DNA of 64,000 bases from an uncultured Lacticaseibacillus sp. (GTDB taxonomy: Bacteria > Bacillota > Bacilli > Lactobacillales > Lactobacillaceae), in contig CAKRNG010000005.1 in NCBI GenBank assembly GCA_934370925.1, positions 32,814 through 96,813 of the forward strand, written 5' to 3'. Below the pieces are notes generated by a model, which saw only the letters and a program-made list of their open reading frames with translations, had not been told where the DNA came from and did no database searches. Made by a program: the position numbers and the translations under genes. This document shows, one piece after another, positions 9,481 through 18,874 of this stretch; the first letter of the stretch is position 1; each line of letters begins with the position of its first letter.

Positions 9481-9515
9481 AAAAAAAGTACAGCAACGAT
9501 GACGTTGGTGTACTT
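9481..9515 (-). terminator. Intrinsic terminator after rpmF
   Basis: AAGTACA-x-CAACG and CGTTG-x-TGTACTT pair around ATGA. A run of eight or more T follows on the minus strand. It starts 10 nt after the rpmF stop codon. Confidence 0.85.
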
Positions 9516-9524
9516 CCTTCTTAA

Positions 9525-9713
9525 TTAAGCGTTAGCGTCTGACTTAACGTCAACCACTTGTTCGCCCTTGTAAAAGCCCTTAGGGGAAACGTGGTGGGAT
9601 ACGCGGTATTCGCCGGTCGTTGCATCAAAGTGCAAGTTTGGCACATTAAGCTTGATGTGACCACGGCGCATGCGCTTCTTGGTCTTTGAAGTTCTGCGTG
9701 CTGGAACTGCCAT
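9525..9713 (-). CDS. rpmF: Ribosomal protein L32, cysteine-free form
   Basis: Small 62-aa component of the 50S subunit. The N-terminus [19 protein letters not shown] is diagnostic. The zinc-ribbon positions that are Cys in many L32 proteins are Phe/Asp and Ser/Pro here ([22 protein letters not shown]), so this is a zinc-independent form. AAAGGAG precedes the ATG. It is a single-gene unit with its own promoter and terminator, next to clpB rather than behind the YceD gene that precedes rpmF in some Firmicutes. The C-terminus is acidic ([10 protein letters not shown]). Confidence 0.95.
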   Translation of the reverse strand: MAVPARRTSKTKKRMRRGHIKLNVPNLHFDATTGEYRVSHHVSPKGFYKGEQVVDVKSDANA

Positions 9714-9749
9714 GTTTATTAACTCCTTTATTACTCGGATTTCCTTTTA

Positions 9750-9777
9750 ACTATACAGGACTTTTCAAAAAATGCAA
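9750..9777 (-). promoter_or_regulatory. Promoter of rpmF
   Basis: On the minus strand: TTGCAT (9777-9772), a 16-nt spacer and TATAGT (9755-9750). It ends about 36 nt upstream of the rpmF ATG. Confidence 0.6.
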
Positions 9778-9838
9778 GGTCAATCCGTGTAAACACGCGG
9801 ATTCTCACACTTTAAACGCGATTAAATCGCCTGCGTAA

Positions 9839-12451
9839 TTACTTTTCCGTAGTAGTTACGTTTTCAACCTGCGCTTCAAATGATAACTTGCCAGAGGCGT
9901 CAACGTCAACCGTTACCGCACTATTTGGTAAAATCATTCCCGCAATAATTTGTTTTGCGAGTGGCGTTTCGACCCGATCCGTAATTAAACGCTGCAATGG
10001 ACGTGCCCCATAAGCAGGTTCATACCCATCAGCCGCAAGCTTATCAAGCGCCGCGTCCTTAAACGTTAACGTGATTTGCTGATCCGCTAAGCGTTGTTGC
10101 AACCCAGCAATGTCCTTCACCACAATTCGCCGAATATCAGCCTGTTGCAACGGATTGAACGTCACAATGTCATCAATTCGATTCAAGAATTCTGGCTTGA
10201 AGTGGCTCCGAACCAACTGCATCACCTGATTTTTAGCCTCAGTCGTCATTTTGCCGTCAACTAAACCATCCAGGAGTAAGTCACTCCCCAAGTTGGACGT
10301 CATGATGATGATGGTGTTCTTGAAATCAACTGTCCGTCCCTGACCGTCCGTTAACCGGCCATCGTCTAATACCTGTAGCAAAATGTTAAATACATCTGGG
10401 TGTGCTTTTTCAACTTCATCCAAAAGTACGATGGTATACGGGTTCCGGCGTACAGCCTCTGTCAGCTGGCCCCCTTCTTCGTAACCCACATACCCTGGCG
10501 CTGCCCCAACCAGGCGGGAGACGCTGTATTTTTCCATGTATTCAGACATATCAATCCGAACCATGTGCTTTTCGGAATCAAACAGGTTCTCAGCGAGTGC
10601 CTTTGCCAGTTCTGTCTTCCCGACCCCGGTTGGACCAAGGAACAAGAAACTTCCCAGTGGCCGACTTGGGTCTTGCAAGCCTGCACGGGAGCGAATAACC
10701 GCATCGCTGACAGCCTGGACCGCCTGATCCTGACCAATAACCCGTTCGTGCAGGTTATCACTCAAATGAAGTAACTTATCGCGATCGCCCTGGACTAATT
10801 TAGCCACCGGAATGCCGGTTTGTCGGCTAATGACTTCAGCAATTTCTTCTGGGGTCACCGATTCTTGAACAAGCCACGTTTCAGGGCGGTCTTGCTCTTC
10901 CATATCGGCTAATTCTTGTTCAAGTTGTGGAATTGTCCCGTGTTGCAGGCGTGCCGCAGCTTCCAAATCGTATTTCGCCTGCGCATCCGCGAGTTCTTGC
11001 TTGGCCTTTTCGATTTCAGTTTTCTTGTCGTTCAGCGAATTGATGTCCTTTTTCTCCGCCTGCCACTGCGCCTTAAGTCGGTTGGCTTCTTCCTTAACGT
11101 CCGCCAATTCAGCCTGGGTGGTCTGCAAACGGGCAACACTCGCCGCATCCGTTTCTTGTTTGAGCGCCTGTTCCTCAATCTCCAGTTGCATTTGCTTACG
11201 CTCCGCAACATCTAGCTCAGTTGGCCGAGAGTTCATCTCCACGTTGATGTTCGCGCTCGCTTCATCAACCAGGTCAATCGCCTTATCGGGTAGGAAACGG
11301 TCCGTGATGTACCGATCAGCCAACGTTGCAGCCGAAACGAGTGCCGCGTCATGAATGCGCACACCGTGGTAAATTTCGAACCGTTCCTTAAGTCCCCGCA
11401 AAATACTGATTGTGGCTTCAACGCTTGGTTCCTGAACGAGCACCTTCTGGAATCGGCGTTCAAGCGCCTTGTCCTTTTCGATGTTCTCCCGGTATTCGTC
11501 AAGCGTCGTCGCCCCAATTAGGTGCAGCTCACCCCGCGCGAGCATTGGCTTCAGCAGGTTCCCCGCGTCCATTGACCCTTCTGTCTTCCCAGCACCCACA
11601 ATCGTATGGATTTCGTCAATGAACAGGATGATTTGACCTTCACTCTTCTTGACCTCATTCAACACGGCCTTGAGTCGCTCTTCGAACTCACCACGATACT
11701 TCGCGCCGGCAATCAGGCTCCCCATATCGAGGCTGATGATGGTCTTATCCTTCAAGTTATCGGGCACGTCTTGATGGACAATCCGCTGTGCAAGACCTTC
11801 CACAATCGCGGTTTTACCAACACCAGGTTCCCCAATCAGTACGGGGTTATTCTTGGTCTTCCGGCTAAGAATACGAATCACATTGCGAATTTCTTCATCA
11901 CGCCCAATAATGGGGTCCATTTTGCCAGAACGTGCTTCCGCAACCAAGTCCGTCCCGTATTTTTTGAGGGATTGGTATTGATTCTCTGCCGTTTGACTTG
12001 TCACGTGCTGTCCTCCCCGAATTTTGTCAATTTCGACACGCAGCTTCTTTTCATCCACCCCATTTTGGGTCAGGAAAGCCGCAATTGGATTATATTTCTG
12101 ACGCATCAAGGCCAAAATCAGTGTATCTGTGGCGATAAACTGATCCTGTAACTCGCCCATTATCTTCTCAGCATCCTGAAAGAGCTGGTACAGGTTACGC
12201 GACATATTCTGTCCGTACGCTGAAACGCCCTCGACGACGCTGATTTTATCAATTTCGCTATCAATCACCTGATTCAATTGTGTCAGGTCAACGCCTGCCG
12301 CCGTATAAATCTGCTGTGCAAGTTCGTTCGGTTGCACCAACACACGCCACAAATGCGCAATTTCAATGTCTTGGTGGTGTCGCGTCTGGGCTACCTGTTG
12401 GGCACCGCTCAACGCTTCCGTAACGGCTTGGGTTAACTTTTCTGGATTCAC
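9839..12451 (-). CDS. clpB: ATP-dependent chaperone ClpB
   Basis: Hexameric AAA+ disaggregase that pulls polypeptides out of aggregates together with DnaK. The 870-aa protein has an N-terminal Clp repeat domain (about 1-150), a first Walker [10 protein letters not shown] near 205, and a coiled-coil middle domain (about 405-520, rich in Gln/Lys/Ala), which distinguishes ClpB from ClpC/ClpE. The second Walker A is GPTGVGKTE near 605, with arginine-finger regions after it. Translation starts at a GTG (12451) with AAAGGA about 10 nt upstream. A CtsR-like operator overlaps the promoter, so it should be heat-inducible. Confidence 0.98.
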   Translation of the reverse strand: MNPEKLTQAVTEALSGAQQVAQTRHHQDIEIAHLWRVLVQPNELAQQIYTAAGVDLTQLNQVIDSEIDKISVVEGVSAYGQNMSRNLYQLFQDAEKIMGELQDQFIATDTLILALMRQKYNPIAAFLTQNGVDEKKLRVEIDKIRGGQHVTSQTAENQYQSLKKYGTDLVAEARSGKMDPIIGRDEEIRNVIRILSRKTKNNPVLIGEPGVGKTAIVEGLAQRIVHQDVPDNLKDKTIISLDMGSLIAGAKYRGEFEERLKAVLNEVKKSEGQIILFIDEIHTIVGAGKTEGSMDAGNLLKPMLARGELHLIGATTLDEYRENIEKDKALERRFQKVLVQEPSVEATISILRGLKERFEIYHGVRIHDAALVSAATLADRYITDRFLPDKAIDLVDEASANINVEMNSRPTELDVAERKQMQLEIEEQALKQETDAASVARLQTTQAELADVKEEANRLKAQWQAEKKDINSLNDKKTEIEKAKQELADAQAKYDLEAAARLQHGTIPQLEQELADMEEQDRPETWLVQESVTPEEIAEVISRQTGIPVAKLVQGDRDKLLHLSDNLHERVIGQDQAVQAVSDAVIRSRAGLQDPSRPLGSFLFLGPTGVGKTELAKALAENLFDSEKHMVRIDMSEYMEKYSVSRLVGAAPGYVGYEEGGQLTEAVRRNPYTIVLLDEVEKAHPDVFNILLQVLDDGRLTDGQGRTVDFKNTIIIMTSNLGSDLLLDGLVDGKMTTEAKNQVMQLVRSHFKPEFLNRIDDIVTFNPLQQADIRRIVVKDIAGLQQRLADQQITLTFKDAALDKLAADGYEPAYGARPLQRLITDRVETPLAKQIIAGMILPNSAVTVDVDASGKLSFEAQVENVTTTEK

Positions 12452-12496
12452 GGGTTCACCATTCCTTTCACATTACGTGTTCTCTATACAAGTTAA

Positions 12497-12532
12497 ATTG
12501 TAACAACTTCGCAATGGTCAGTAAAGGTCAAA
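12497..12532 (-). promoter_or_regulatory. clpB promoter overlapped by a CtsR-type operator
   Basis: On the minus strand the promoter is TTTACT (12525-12520), a 17-nt spacer and TACAAT (12502-12497). The plus strand across the -35 reads GGTCAGT-AAA-GGTCAAA (12516-12532), close to the CtsR direct heptad repeat (GGTCAAA-NAN-GGTCAAA) with two mismatches in the first half. CtsR control of clp genes is well known in Firmicutes; binding here is inferred. Confidence 0.7.
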
Positions 12533-12546
12533 AAATTAAAAATAAT

Positions 12547-12575
12547 AAAAAACGGGCCATTTGACAGCCCGTTTT
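12547..12575 (-). terminator. Intrinsic terminator after the LapA-like gene
   Basis: AAAACGGGC (12549-12557) pairs with GCCCGTTTT (12567-12575), followed on the minus strand by a run of T. Confidence 0.85.
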
Positions 12576-12585
12576 CCTACTTTGT

Positions 12586-12894
12586 TCAGTTCTCTTGCGT
12601 ATCCTTGCTATCCGTCTCAATGACCCCCTTCGCCTTCTTCGGCTGGGTCCGTAGACGGTTCACTTCTTCCTGCAGGCGTGCGGTTGTTTTACGTGCCGCT
12701 GCGATGCTCGAGGCAGAGAGAAGCAGCGTAATGAGCGCACCTAAAAGCAGGCTTCCCACAATCACAATGATGAGCGGCCATTCAAAGTGTGCAAATAAAA
12801 TGTTGACCGTCACGTTCTGACTATTCTGCAGGGCGAAAATAACCACCAACAGAACGAGTACGAGGCTAATAACGAATCGACGTTGATTTTTCAT
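12586..12894 (-). CDS. LapA-domain membrane protein (DUF1049)
   Basis: A 102-aa protein. Two membrane helices (about 8-24 and 40-58) flank FALQNSQNVTVNILFAHFEWPL, a typical LapA/DUF1049 pattern. A charged helical tail (about 65-102) contains a short coiled coil (ARLQEEVNRLR). The longer upstream in-frame start is unlikely: GGAAGTGA precedes the ATG at 12894, which lies 4 nt after the dehydrogenase stop codon, so translation is probably coupled. In Gram-negatives LapA takes part in lipopolysaccharide control; in Gram-positives the role of this family is unknown. Confidence 0.8.
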   Translation of the reverse strand: MKNQRRFVISLVLVLLVVIFALQNSQNVTVNILFAHFEWPLIIVIVGSLLLGALITLLLSASSIAAARKTTARLQEEVNRLRTQPKKAKGVIETDSKDTQEN

Positions 12895-12898
12895 ATAA

Positions 12899-13696
12899 TC
12901 ACTTCCGGTTAAAAATTGTTCCCGCCAACCAGTCACCCACCCGTGGCACCATTGGGTAAACGATTGACGCAACATTCATGATGGCAGGGGCGTTAATCTC
13001 ACGCACGGGGCGGTTGAAGGCCCGAACGATGCGCACCGCTAGCTTGTCTGGATCGAGGGCAAACGCCGCGATAGCCTGTTCGTAATCCTCTGCTTTGGCT
13101 GTTTTGAAGAAGTTGGTTGCCACGGGACCAGGATTAATGGTTGTCACCTGCACCCCTGCTGGCTTCAGTTCCATCCGCAACGCGTTATCATACGCAATCA
13201 CCGCAGATTTTGTTGCCGCGTAAACTGCAGACTTCGGTGTGGCAATTTTTCCCGCCATCGAGGCAATCGTCAGGATATGCCCCTTCCCCTGTGAAATCAT
13301 CTGCCGGCCGGCCAACCGCGTCATGTACATCATACCAAGTACATTCGTGCGGAACATACTTTCCGCAACAGACATCGGTGTTGCCAACGCTTCCTTGAAG
13401 ACACCAAACCCAGCCGCATTGACCAAAACATCAACGTGCGACACGGTTGCGAGAATCTCTTGCCAGACAGTTTCAATGTTCGCTGGGTCCGCTACGTCTA
13501 ACTGAAAGGCAAATGCAGGCCGGTGTGAGCGCTTCTGCGCCGCCACACGGACTGTTTCCAATTTAGCTAGCGTCCGTGCCAACAAGACGACCGTGGCGCC
13601 CTCTGCTGCCGCCTGTAATGCAATCGCACGGCCTATTCCGCTCGAGCCACCCGTAATCACGACGACCTGACCCATTAAACAGCGATTATTATTCAT
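12899..13696 (-). CDS. Short-chain dehydrogenase/reductase (SDR)
   Basis: NAD(P)-dependent oxidoreductase of the classical SDR family, 265 aa, substrate unknown. It has the Rossmann glycine motif TGGSSGIG (about 13-20), NAAG near 90 and the catalytic YAATK with Ser upstream in IASMAGK. The C-terminus [22 protein letters not shown] resembles DltE/YqjQ-type SDRs. GTGGAGG favours the ATG at 13696 (the ATG 3 nt earlier is possible). The start overlaps the end of rnz by 8 nt and the stop is 4 nt from the LapA-like gene, so the three form one operon. Confidence 0.88.
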   Translation of the reverse strand: MNNNRCLMGQVVVITGGSSGIGRAIALQAAAEGATVVLLARTLAKLETVRVAAQKRSHRPAFAFQLDVADPANIETVWQEILATVSHVDVLVNAAGFGVFKEALATPMSVAESMFRTNVLGMMYMTRLAGRQMISQGKGHILTIASMAGKIATPKSAVYAATKSAVIAYDNALRMELKPAGVQVTTINPGPVATNFFKTAKAEDYEQAIAAFALDPDKLAVRIVRAFNRPVREINAPAIMNVASIVYPMVPRVGDWLAGTIFNRK

Positions 13697-14648
13697 CATG
13701 TGCCTCCACGTCTTCAAGGTGTGTTTTCACAAACGGAATATCAAACTCGTTCAAATCCCCCACGACTCGCGTGTTTGCAAAAATTTTCTTTGCTTCGGTC
13801 TCAAGGTCGTGCGCCATACGCCCAACGTAACGCGCTGAGATGTGGTTTAAGAAGAGCCGCGAAACGCCAGCCTGCTTCGCGAGTTTTGCGGCCTGAACGT
13901 TGGTGGAATGGTAATATTGCTTGGCAAGCCGTGCTTCGTGACCCGCAAACGTACTCTCGTGAACCAGCACGTCCGCATTTTCTGCCAGTGCCAGTTCTGT
14001 TTTCACCTGCCGTGTATCCCCTAAAATTGCCACGGTCCGTCCAGTTTGCGCGGGACCAATAAAATCTGTTCCCGCAAATGTCCGTCCATCTGGCAACGTA
14101 ACGGTCTTGCCGGCCTTCAGCTGTGCGTAAAGTGGTCCCGCCGGAATCTGCGCTTCGCGAACCTTATCAATGAGCAGCTCCCCAGCGTGGTCCTTCTCCT
14201 CGACCCGAAAACCAAACGCTTCAATGCGGTGGTCCAAGTGATCACACGTTACCTTGAACGTCTTGTCATCGAGGACAACCCCTGGCTTCAGCGTTTCGAA
14301 TTGAATTTGGTACGACAAACGAGTTTGCGTCACGCGCAAGCTCGTCCGAACGAAATCTTCAATTCCCTTGGGACCATAAATCGTCAGCTTCTCGTCACCG
14401 CCCTGATTCGCACGGCTGGCCAAGAATCCAGGAAGCCCAAAGATGTGGTCCCCATGTAGGTGCGTGATGAAAATCTTGGTAACTTTGCGGGGCCGTACGG
14501 TTGTCCGCAAAATTTGGTGTTGGGTTCCCTCACCACAATCGAACAACCAGACTTCATTCCGCTCGTCCAAAAGCTTCAGGGCTAAACTACTAACATTGCG
14601 GTTACGGGCGGGTGAGCCGGCACCGGTGCCTAAAAACAAAATTTCCAT
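13689..14648 (-). CDS. rnz: Ribonuclease Z
   Basis: Metallo-beta-lactamase endonuclease that trims the 3' ends of tRNA precursors lacking [21 protein letters not shown] opens the protein as in B. subtilis RNase Z. The metal motif [10 protein letters not shown] is near residue 60, and HESTFAGHE and NHISARY contribute further ligands. The length is 319 aa, the usual size. Starting 3 codons earlier at 14657 is possible, but the MEILF start has the better spacing from GGATGG. First gene of the rnz-SDR-lapA operon, with a family 1 repeat upstream. Confidence 0.95.
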   Translation of the reverse strand: MEILFLGTGAGSPARNRNVSSLALKLLDERNEVWLFDCGEGTQHQILRTTVRPRKVTKIFITHLHGDHIFGLPGFLASRANQGGDEKLTIYGPKGIEDFVRTSLRVTQTRLSYQIQFETLKPGVVLDDKTFKVTCDHLDHRIEAFGFRVEEKDHAGELLIDKVREAQIPAGPLYAQLKAGKTVTLPDGRTFAGTDFIGPAQTGRTVAILGDTRQVKTELALAENADVLVHESTFAGHEARLAKQYYHSTNVQAAKLAKQAGVSRLFLNHISARYVGRMAHDLETEAKKIFANTRVVGDLNEFDIPFVKTHLEDVEAHDE

Positions 14649-14714
14649 TTCTGCCATCCATTTCTAAATCTGCGTTATTTCCTTACATACCAGTCTAACA
14701 TAAAACCACGGGGA

Positions 14715-15175
14715 CGGCAGTTGCGGGGGAAAGTTCGCGTGGCATGGACGGCAGTTGTGGGGGAAAGTTCAGCTCCGGTTTTGCGGTGTCTCCAGTGGTG
14801 GGGCACGGCTCCATAATTCTGACCAAAGCCCGGTCAGCCAGTCTCAAAGGCGTCCCGTATCTAGGCGGTAAACCGCCAAGATACCTTCACCACTTCCGCA
14901 CCCCAAAACCTCCGCCGAACTTCCCCTCACAACTGCCTACATCTCTCACTAATCATCTTCTTGTTTGAATGAAAAGATGTTGATGCAACGTCGCTGTCGC
15001 TCCTCGCGCTGCTTCCATTTGTTGATGAATTACGTTAAACCTCGGCGGATACCCTACACGTGAGCAAACCTACCCTCGATAAGACATTCGCGCGCAGCCG
15101 CGAATGTCCTGCCTAAAAAGGGTTTCCCCTCAAAAAAGGGGGTATATTTATCCACCCCACCAGTACGCACCGGCC
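14715..15175 (+). repeat. Family 1 repeat, copy B (modules 1 and 2, trace of 3)
   Basis: Module 1 spans 14750-14937 and lacks about 43 nt: the right arm of the first hairpin and the left arm of the second are gone, as if lost between two CCGGTCA/CCCGTCA direct repeats. A second partial left end (GGCAGTTGCGGGGGAAAG) lies just upstream at 14716-14733. The GTATCT/AGATAC hairpin is intact. Module 2 follows, with its GACATTCGCG/CGCGAATGTC hairpin at 15083-15108. A short match to module 3 (CCACCAGTACGCACCGGCC) lies near 15157-15175. The gap 14649-15248 holds nothing else except a terminator. Confidence 0.8.
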
Positions 15176-15190
15176 TGCCTCCCACCCACC

Positions 15191-15232
15191 AAAAAAGCAT
15201 CAGGACTGACGTGAACGTGTCAGTCCTGATGC
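15191..15232 (-). terminator. Intrinsic terminator after the acyltransferase gene
   Basis: GCATCAGGACTGAC (15197-15210) pairs perfectly with GTCAGTCCTGATGC (15219-15232). Six T follow on the minus strand. Confidence 0.9.
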
Positions 15233-15248
15233 TCATCTGTAAGACATA

Positions 15249-17177
15249 CTACTTCAAAATCTGCTTCGTGACGAAGGTGGCGTAATACATCGCCCCATTC
15301 GGCGTTGGGTGAACGCGGTCCTTGTAGAACCATTCGTCATGCGCATTCGAATAGCTAAACCAGTCAATCACGTGCAAGTTCTTGTACTTGCGCGCGCCAG
15401 CCTTCAACGCGTCATTGGTCGTGTTCTGCCACGCCTTTGTTGGGACGCGGACGTTAATCCAGTACACTTGACGTTTCGTCGTTGCAATTTTCATGACATC
15501 TGCTAGGTAACTGCTGGTTAACGGGCCGTTTGTTCCTAAGCCCACCAGAATATTATCTGCCAGTGCCCCCTGCTGTGCGTACTGCTTGAGTCCCGCGACA
15601 CCGTCACTCACTTGGCGAGACGGTACGGCATCAATAAAGGCTTTCGGGAAGATTTTTTCAAGCACCGGCTGGCCGTCCTTCATCACGGAATCCCCAATCG
15701 CCGTTAGTCCCATCGTGCGGGCTTGCGTGATTTGTTTGTCTGTCAATCCGTAATGCGTTAGCTGGGTTGCAAATTTATCCTTAGGCGCTGACGAACTCGT
15801 ACTCGAACTTTGCTTCGCATCATCCGCCTTACGCGCCTTTTCAGCCTTAATACTTTCTTTCAGTGCCTTGAGTCGACGCTTACTGTCGGCCTTACTCTTT
15901 TTCGTGTCAGCCAGGCGCTTTTCCAGTGGTGATTCCGTGTTTGCTGTCTTCACGCTTGGCGCTTGGACAATGCCAACGAAACCAACCAACAGAATCACGG
16001 CCAACACCCCCGCCCGAATCTGCTGCTGCCGATTCAATTTGATTGCCTTGAAGAACGTACGCATTTGCTGTCGGCCGAACTTTGCGTGGGCAAGTGGTTG
16101 CTCCACAAACCGATACGACAATTCCGTTAGCGCGACAATCAAGGCAACTTCAATGAGCGGGTACAACACTTGGTGGTCGGCGAAGTTGCTGACGCTTGCT
16201 TCCACAAACACCATCACGGGCAACTGATACAGATACAGACCGTAACTACGACTGCCCACCCAGGTAAAGAATGGGTTCGTCAGGAGGCGGTTAAAAATCC
16301 CCCCTGGATGTGCGACCACCGCCACCAGAATCATGACGAGCAAGGAGAAGATGAACATCCCCCCGCGATAAAGAAACGCACTTTGGTCATCTGTATAGAT
16401 AACCATGAGCAACATCAAGATAAGCGTGACGCCACCCGTGACGTTCAAAACTAGTTTATCCGTTCGTGAAACGTTCTGTGCTAACCGGCTACTTGGCCAA
16501 ATAAATGCCAGTGCCGCCCCAAGAAGGATGCTAAATACCCGCGTGTCCGTTCCGTAATAAAGACGACTAGGATCGTACGGCACCCCTGCTTTTGGCTGGT
16601 AAAGCACTGCCATAATCAAACCTGAGATGACAGCCAACCCGACTGCCACCTGAAAGGCACGTTGCTTAAACTGCTTCCCCGTTCGTTTCCGCAACAAAAG
16701 CACAAGCAGTGGCCACACAAGGTAGAACTGGCCTTCAATTGCCAACGTCCACAAATGCGTGAACGGACTCTGACCCTGTGCAAATTGCGCAAAGTAAGAC
16801 TGTCCGTTTGCAATTTGCCACCAGTTATAAACGTACGTCAAATTCGTTAGGACAATCTGGTGCAACTGGTGCAACAACCCCCGATCAAACAGGGTGATGT
16901 ACGCGCTCGTTGCCATGAGCATCAGGACAAGTCCCGGATAAAGGCGTCGAATTCGCCGCTGCCAGAAGCCCTTAAAGTCAAAGCCACCGGTTCGGTCGAA
17001 TTCCATATTCAACCCGTCAGTAATCAAGTATCCGGAAACAACCATAAATATCGGCACACCGAGGTACCCGCCCCGGAAAATATCCGGACGCAGATGGTAA
17101 AGAATAACCCCCAAAACCCCAATTGTGCGCAAGCCGTCAAAGCCGGTGATGTACCGGCGCTTCTTTTGCTGTTGCAT
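15249..17177 (-). CDS. Membrane acyltransferase with SGNH domain (OafA/YrhL type)
   Basis: Predicted integral membrane O-acyltransferase that moves acyl groups to an extracellular glycopolymer such as peptidoglycan or wall teichoic acid. Residues about 1-390 form an acyltransferase-3 domain with some ten membrane helices (opening ITGFDGLRTIGVLGVILYH). A Lys/Ala/Ser-rich linker leads to a C-terminal SGNH domain with GDSV, GLGTNG and the catalytic DRVHPT. Length 642 aa. Start ATG 17177 is chosen; a TTG 5 codons upstream is also open. The gene begins 47 nt after obgE and may be read from it. OatA-like proteins have this layout, but the substrate cannot be deduced. Confidence 0.88.
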   Translation of the reverse strand: MQQQKKRRYITGFDGLRTIGVLGVILYHLRPDIFRGGYLGVPIFMVVSGYLITDGLNMEFDRTGGFDFKGFWQRRIRRLYPGLVLMLMATSAYITLFDRGLLHQLHQIVLTNLTYVYNWWQIANGQSYFAQFAQGQSPFTHLWTLAIEGQFYLVWPLLVLLLRKRTGKQFKQRAFQVAVGLAVISGLIMAVLYQPKAGVPYDPSRLYYGTDTRVFSILLGAALAFIWPSSRLAQNVSRTDKLVLNVTGGVTLILMLLMVIYTDDQSAFLYRGGMFIFSLLVMILVAVVAHPGGIFNRLLTNPFFTWVGSRSYGLYLYQLPVMVFVEASVSNFADHQVLYPLIEVALIVALTELSYRFVEQPLAHAKFGRQQMRTFFKAIKLNRQQQIRAGVLAVILLVGFVGIVQAPSVKTANTESPLEKRLADTKKSKADSKRRLKALKESIKAEKARKADDAKQSSSTSSSAPKDKFATQLTHYGLTDKQITQARTMGLTAIGDSVMKDGQPVLEKIFPKAFIDAVPSRQVSDGVAGLKQYAQQGALADNILVGLGTNGPLTSSYLADVMKIATTKRQVYWINVRVPTKAWQNTTNDALKAGARKYKNLHVIDWFSYSNAHDEWFYKDRVHPTPNGAMYYATFVTKQILK

Positions 17178-17224
17178 ACACAATACTCTCAATCTTCCAT
17201 AAAATCAGTGTTAACCCAACGAAA

Positions 17225-18508
17225 CTATTCTTCGAAGTTAAACGTCAATTCGCCAATCGTGACCTGATCACCGTTCTCGGCACCCGCTTCACGCAGCGCC
17301 TCGTCGATACCCATCTTCCGTAGCGTCCGGGCAAAGCGCAGAACCCCATCGTCGTGCGCCAAGTTCGCCATCGCCGCCACACGTTCAATCCGTGACCCGC
17401 TGATGGTGAAGCCGTATTCATCTTCAGTGACCGTGAAGGCATTCTCATCCTTCATGGTGTAATTCTTCTCTTCTTCGCTGTGGTGGTCATCCGTCACAAC
17501 TGGTGCCGTCGCCAGCATTTCTGCCGTCTTCCGCAATAACTGCTGCAAGTTACTGTGCGTCACACTGGAAATTGCCATTATCCGGTCTTCTTCAACACCA
17601 TCTGCCACAAGCTTTTCGTGGAATTCTGCGTACCGTTCATCCGCACCTGGCGCGTCCATCTTGGTTGCCACCACAATTTCGGGGCGATCCAACATGTTGT
17701 CATCGTACGTCAACAGTTCCTTTTGAATCTGCAGGTAGTCCGTATATGGGTCCCGACCATTCAGTGGGTCCATTTCGACAAGGTGCAGAATCACCCGCGT
17801 CCGTTCAACGTGACGCAGGAACTGAATACCCAGCCCGACGCCCGTTGCGGCACCTTCAACCAGCCCTGGCAAATCGGCCATAACAAAGTCCGTCCCGTCA
17901 TCCAAGCGGACCATGCCAAGGTTAGGCACCAAGGTCGTGAACTGGTAAGCCGCGATTTTTGGCTTCGCGCCTGTCACAGCAGCGAGCAAGGTGGACTTCC
18001 CAACGGATGGGAACCCAACCAGCCCAACGTCAGCAAGCACCTTGAGTTCTAGGGTCACATAACGTTCCTGACCTGGTTCGCCATTTTCAGCGATTTCTGG
18101 CGCCGTGTTCTTTGGGGAAACAAAGTGAATATTCCCACGACCGCCACGACCACCTCGTGCGACGACGAGTTCTTCACCGGGTGCCGTTAAGTCCCCAATG
18201 AATTCGCCCGTGTCCGCATCCACCACGCTCGTCCCAGCTGGCACAGCCACACGCGTGTCTTCAGAGGCACGACCGTACATCGCCTTCGCCAACCCGTTAC
18301 TGCCGGCCTTGGCCTTAAAGTGCTTGTGGTAGCGGAAGTCCATCAAGGTGTTCAACCCTGAATCCACGTAGAACACAATGCTTCCACCGCGACCACCATC
18401 ACCGCCAGACGGGCCACCGAATGGAACGAACTTTTCGTGCCGGAAAGCAACGGCCCCGTCGCCCCCCTTACCCGCACGTACTTCAACTGTCACCTGATCT
18501 ACAAACAT
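17225..18508 (-). CDS. obgE: GTPase Obg (ObgE/CgtA)
   Basis: Ribosome-assembly GTPase that binds the 50S subunit. The 427-aa protein has the glycine-rich Obg fold ([13 protein letters not shown], residues 1-158), the G domain with GFPSVGKST and DLPGLVEGA, and a C-terminal OCT domain (about 350-427). [18 protein letters not shown] is the family N-terminus, so the ATG at 18508 is right although an in-frame extension exists upstream. The site before it is only AAAGAGAA. A strong AAAAGGAGAG lies 40 nt upstream in the structured leader. It is not linked to rplU-rpmA as it is in many bacteria. Confidence 0.96.
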   Translation of the reverse strand: MFVDQVTVEVRAGKGGDGAVAFRHEKFVPFGGPSGGDGGRGGSIVFYVDSGLNTLMDFRYHKHFKAKAGSNGLAKAMYGRASEDTRVAVPAGTSVVDADTGEFIGDLTAPGEELVVARGGRGGRGNIHFVSPKNTAPEIAENGEPGQERYVTLELKVLADVGLVGFPSVGKSTLLAAVTGAKPKIAAYQFTTLVPNLGMVRLDDGTDFVMADLPGLVEGAATGVGLGIQFLRHVERTRVILHLVEMDPLNGRDPYTDYLQIQKELLTYDDNMLDRPEIVVATKMDAPGADERYAEFHEKLVADGVEEDRIMAISSVTHSNLQQLLRKTAEMLATAPVVTDDHHSEEEKNYTMKDENAFTVTEDEYGFTISGSRIERVAAMANLAHDDGVLRFARTLRKMGIDEALREAGAENGDQVTIGELTFNFEE

Positions 18509-18785
18509 TTCTCTTTGGCTCGCCAGCTTGCACGAGCACTCTCCTTTTGAAGTCATTTTCAGGGTGATTTCTCACCCTCACGTTAACAACCGTAGTCGAC
18601 CGGATAATCCATCCGGCGGTTCTGACGCACAAGAAACTGCGACCAGCCCCATAATAGTAACGGGGATGCGTCATTCGTCGCATCCCCATCCTCACTCGCT
18701 GGGCCATAAGTTGCGGTTCAAAACGTGTCCGCTTGTTGCGGCAACCAGATACCGATCGACTTATGGTGCACTCTCTTGTTCCTAC
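18509..18785 (-). promoter_or_regulatory. Structured 5' leader of obgE
   Basis: About 270 nt separate the predicted transcription start from the obgE ATG. Within it CCATAAGT (18767-18760) pairs with ACTTATGG (18711-18704), enclosing further stems. A hairpin with a 9-bp stem (GGGGATGCG/CGCATCCCC) spans 18662-18687. AGGGTGA-GAAA-TCACCCT with a GNRA-type loop spans 18578-18561. The length and stacked stems suggest a regulatory RNA, but it fits none of the riboswitch or T-box consensus motifs I know. It accounts for most of the 366-bp gap 18509-18874. Confidence 0.45.
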
Positions 18786-18790
18786 CTTAC

Positions 18791-18819
18791 AGAATACAGA
18801 CCCCGCGTGCAAAAATCAA
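18791..18819 (-). promoter_or_regulatory. Promoter of obgE
   Basis: On the minus strand: TTGATT (18819-18814), a 17-nt spacer and TATTCT (18796-18791). It lies about 60 nt downstream of the uvrC stop codon. Confidence 0.6.
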
Positions 18820-18874
18820 TTGCAACCGCCATGTGTCGCCCCTTTAAAGCGTCGACATTAGAGAAAAACAACAA

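Noticed and set aside
9780..9815. Hairpin after clpB as terminator (AATCCG..CGGATT)
   Set aside because: The stem is short with a bulge and the T-run is displaced by several bases; it also overlaps the rpmF promoter region.
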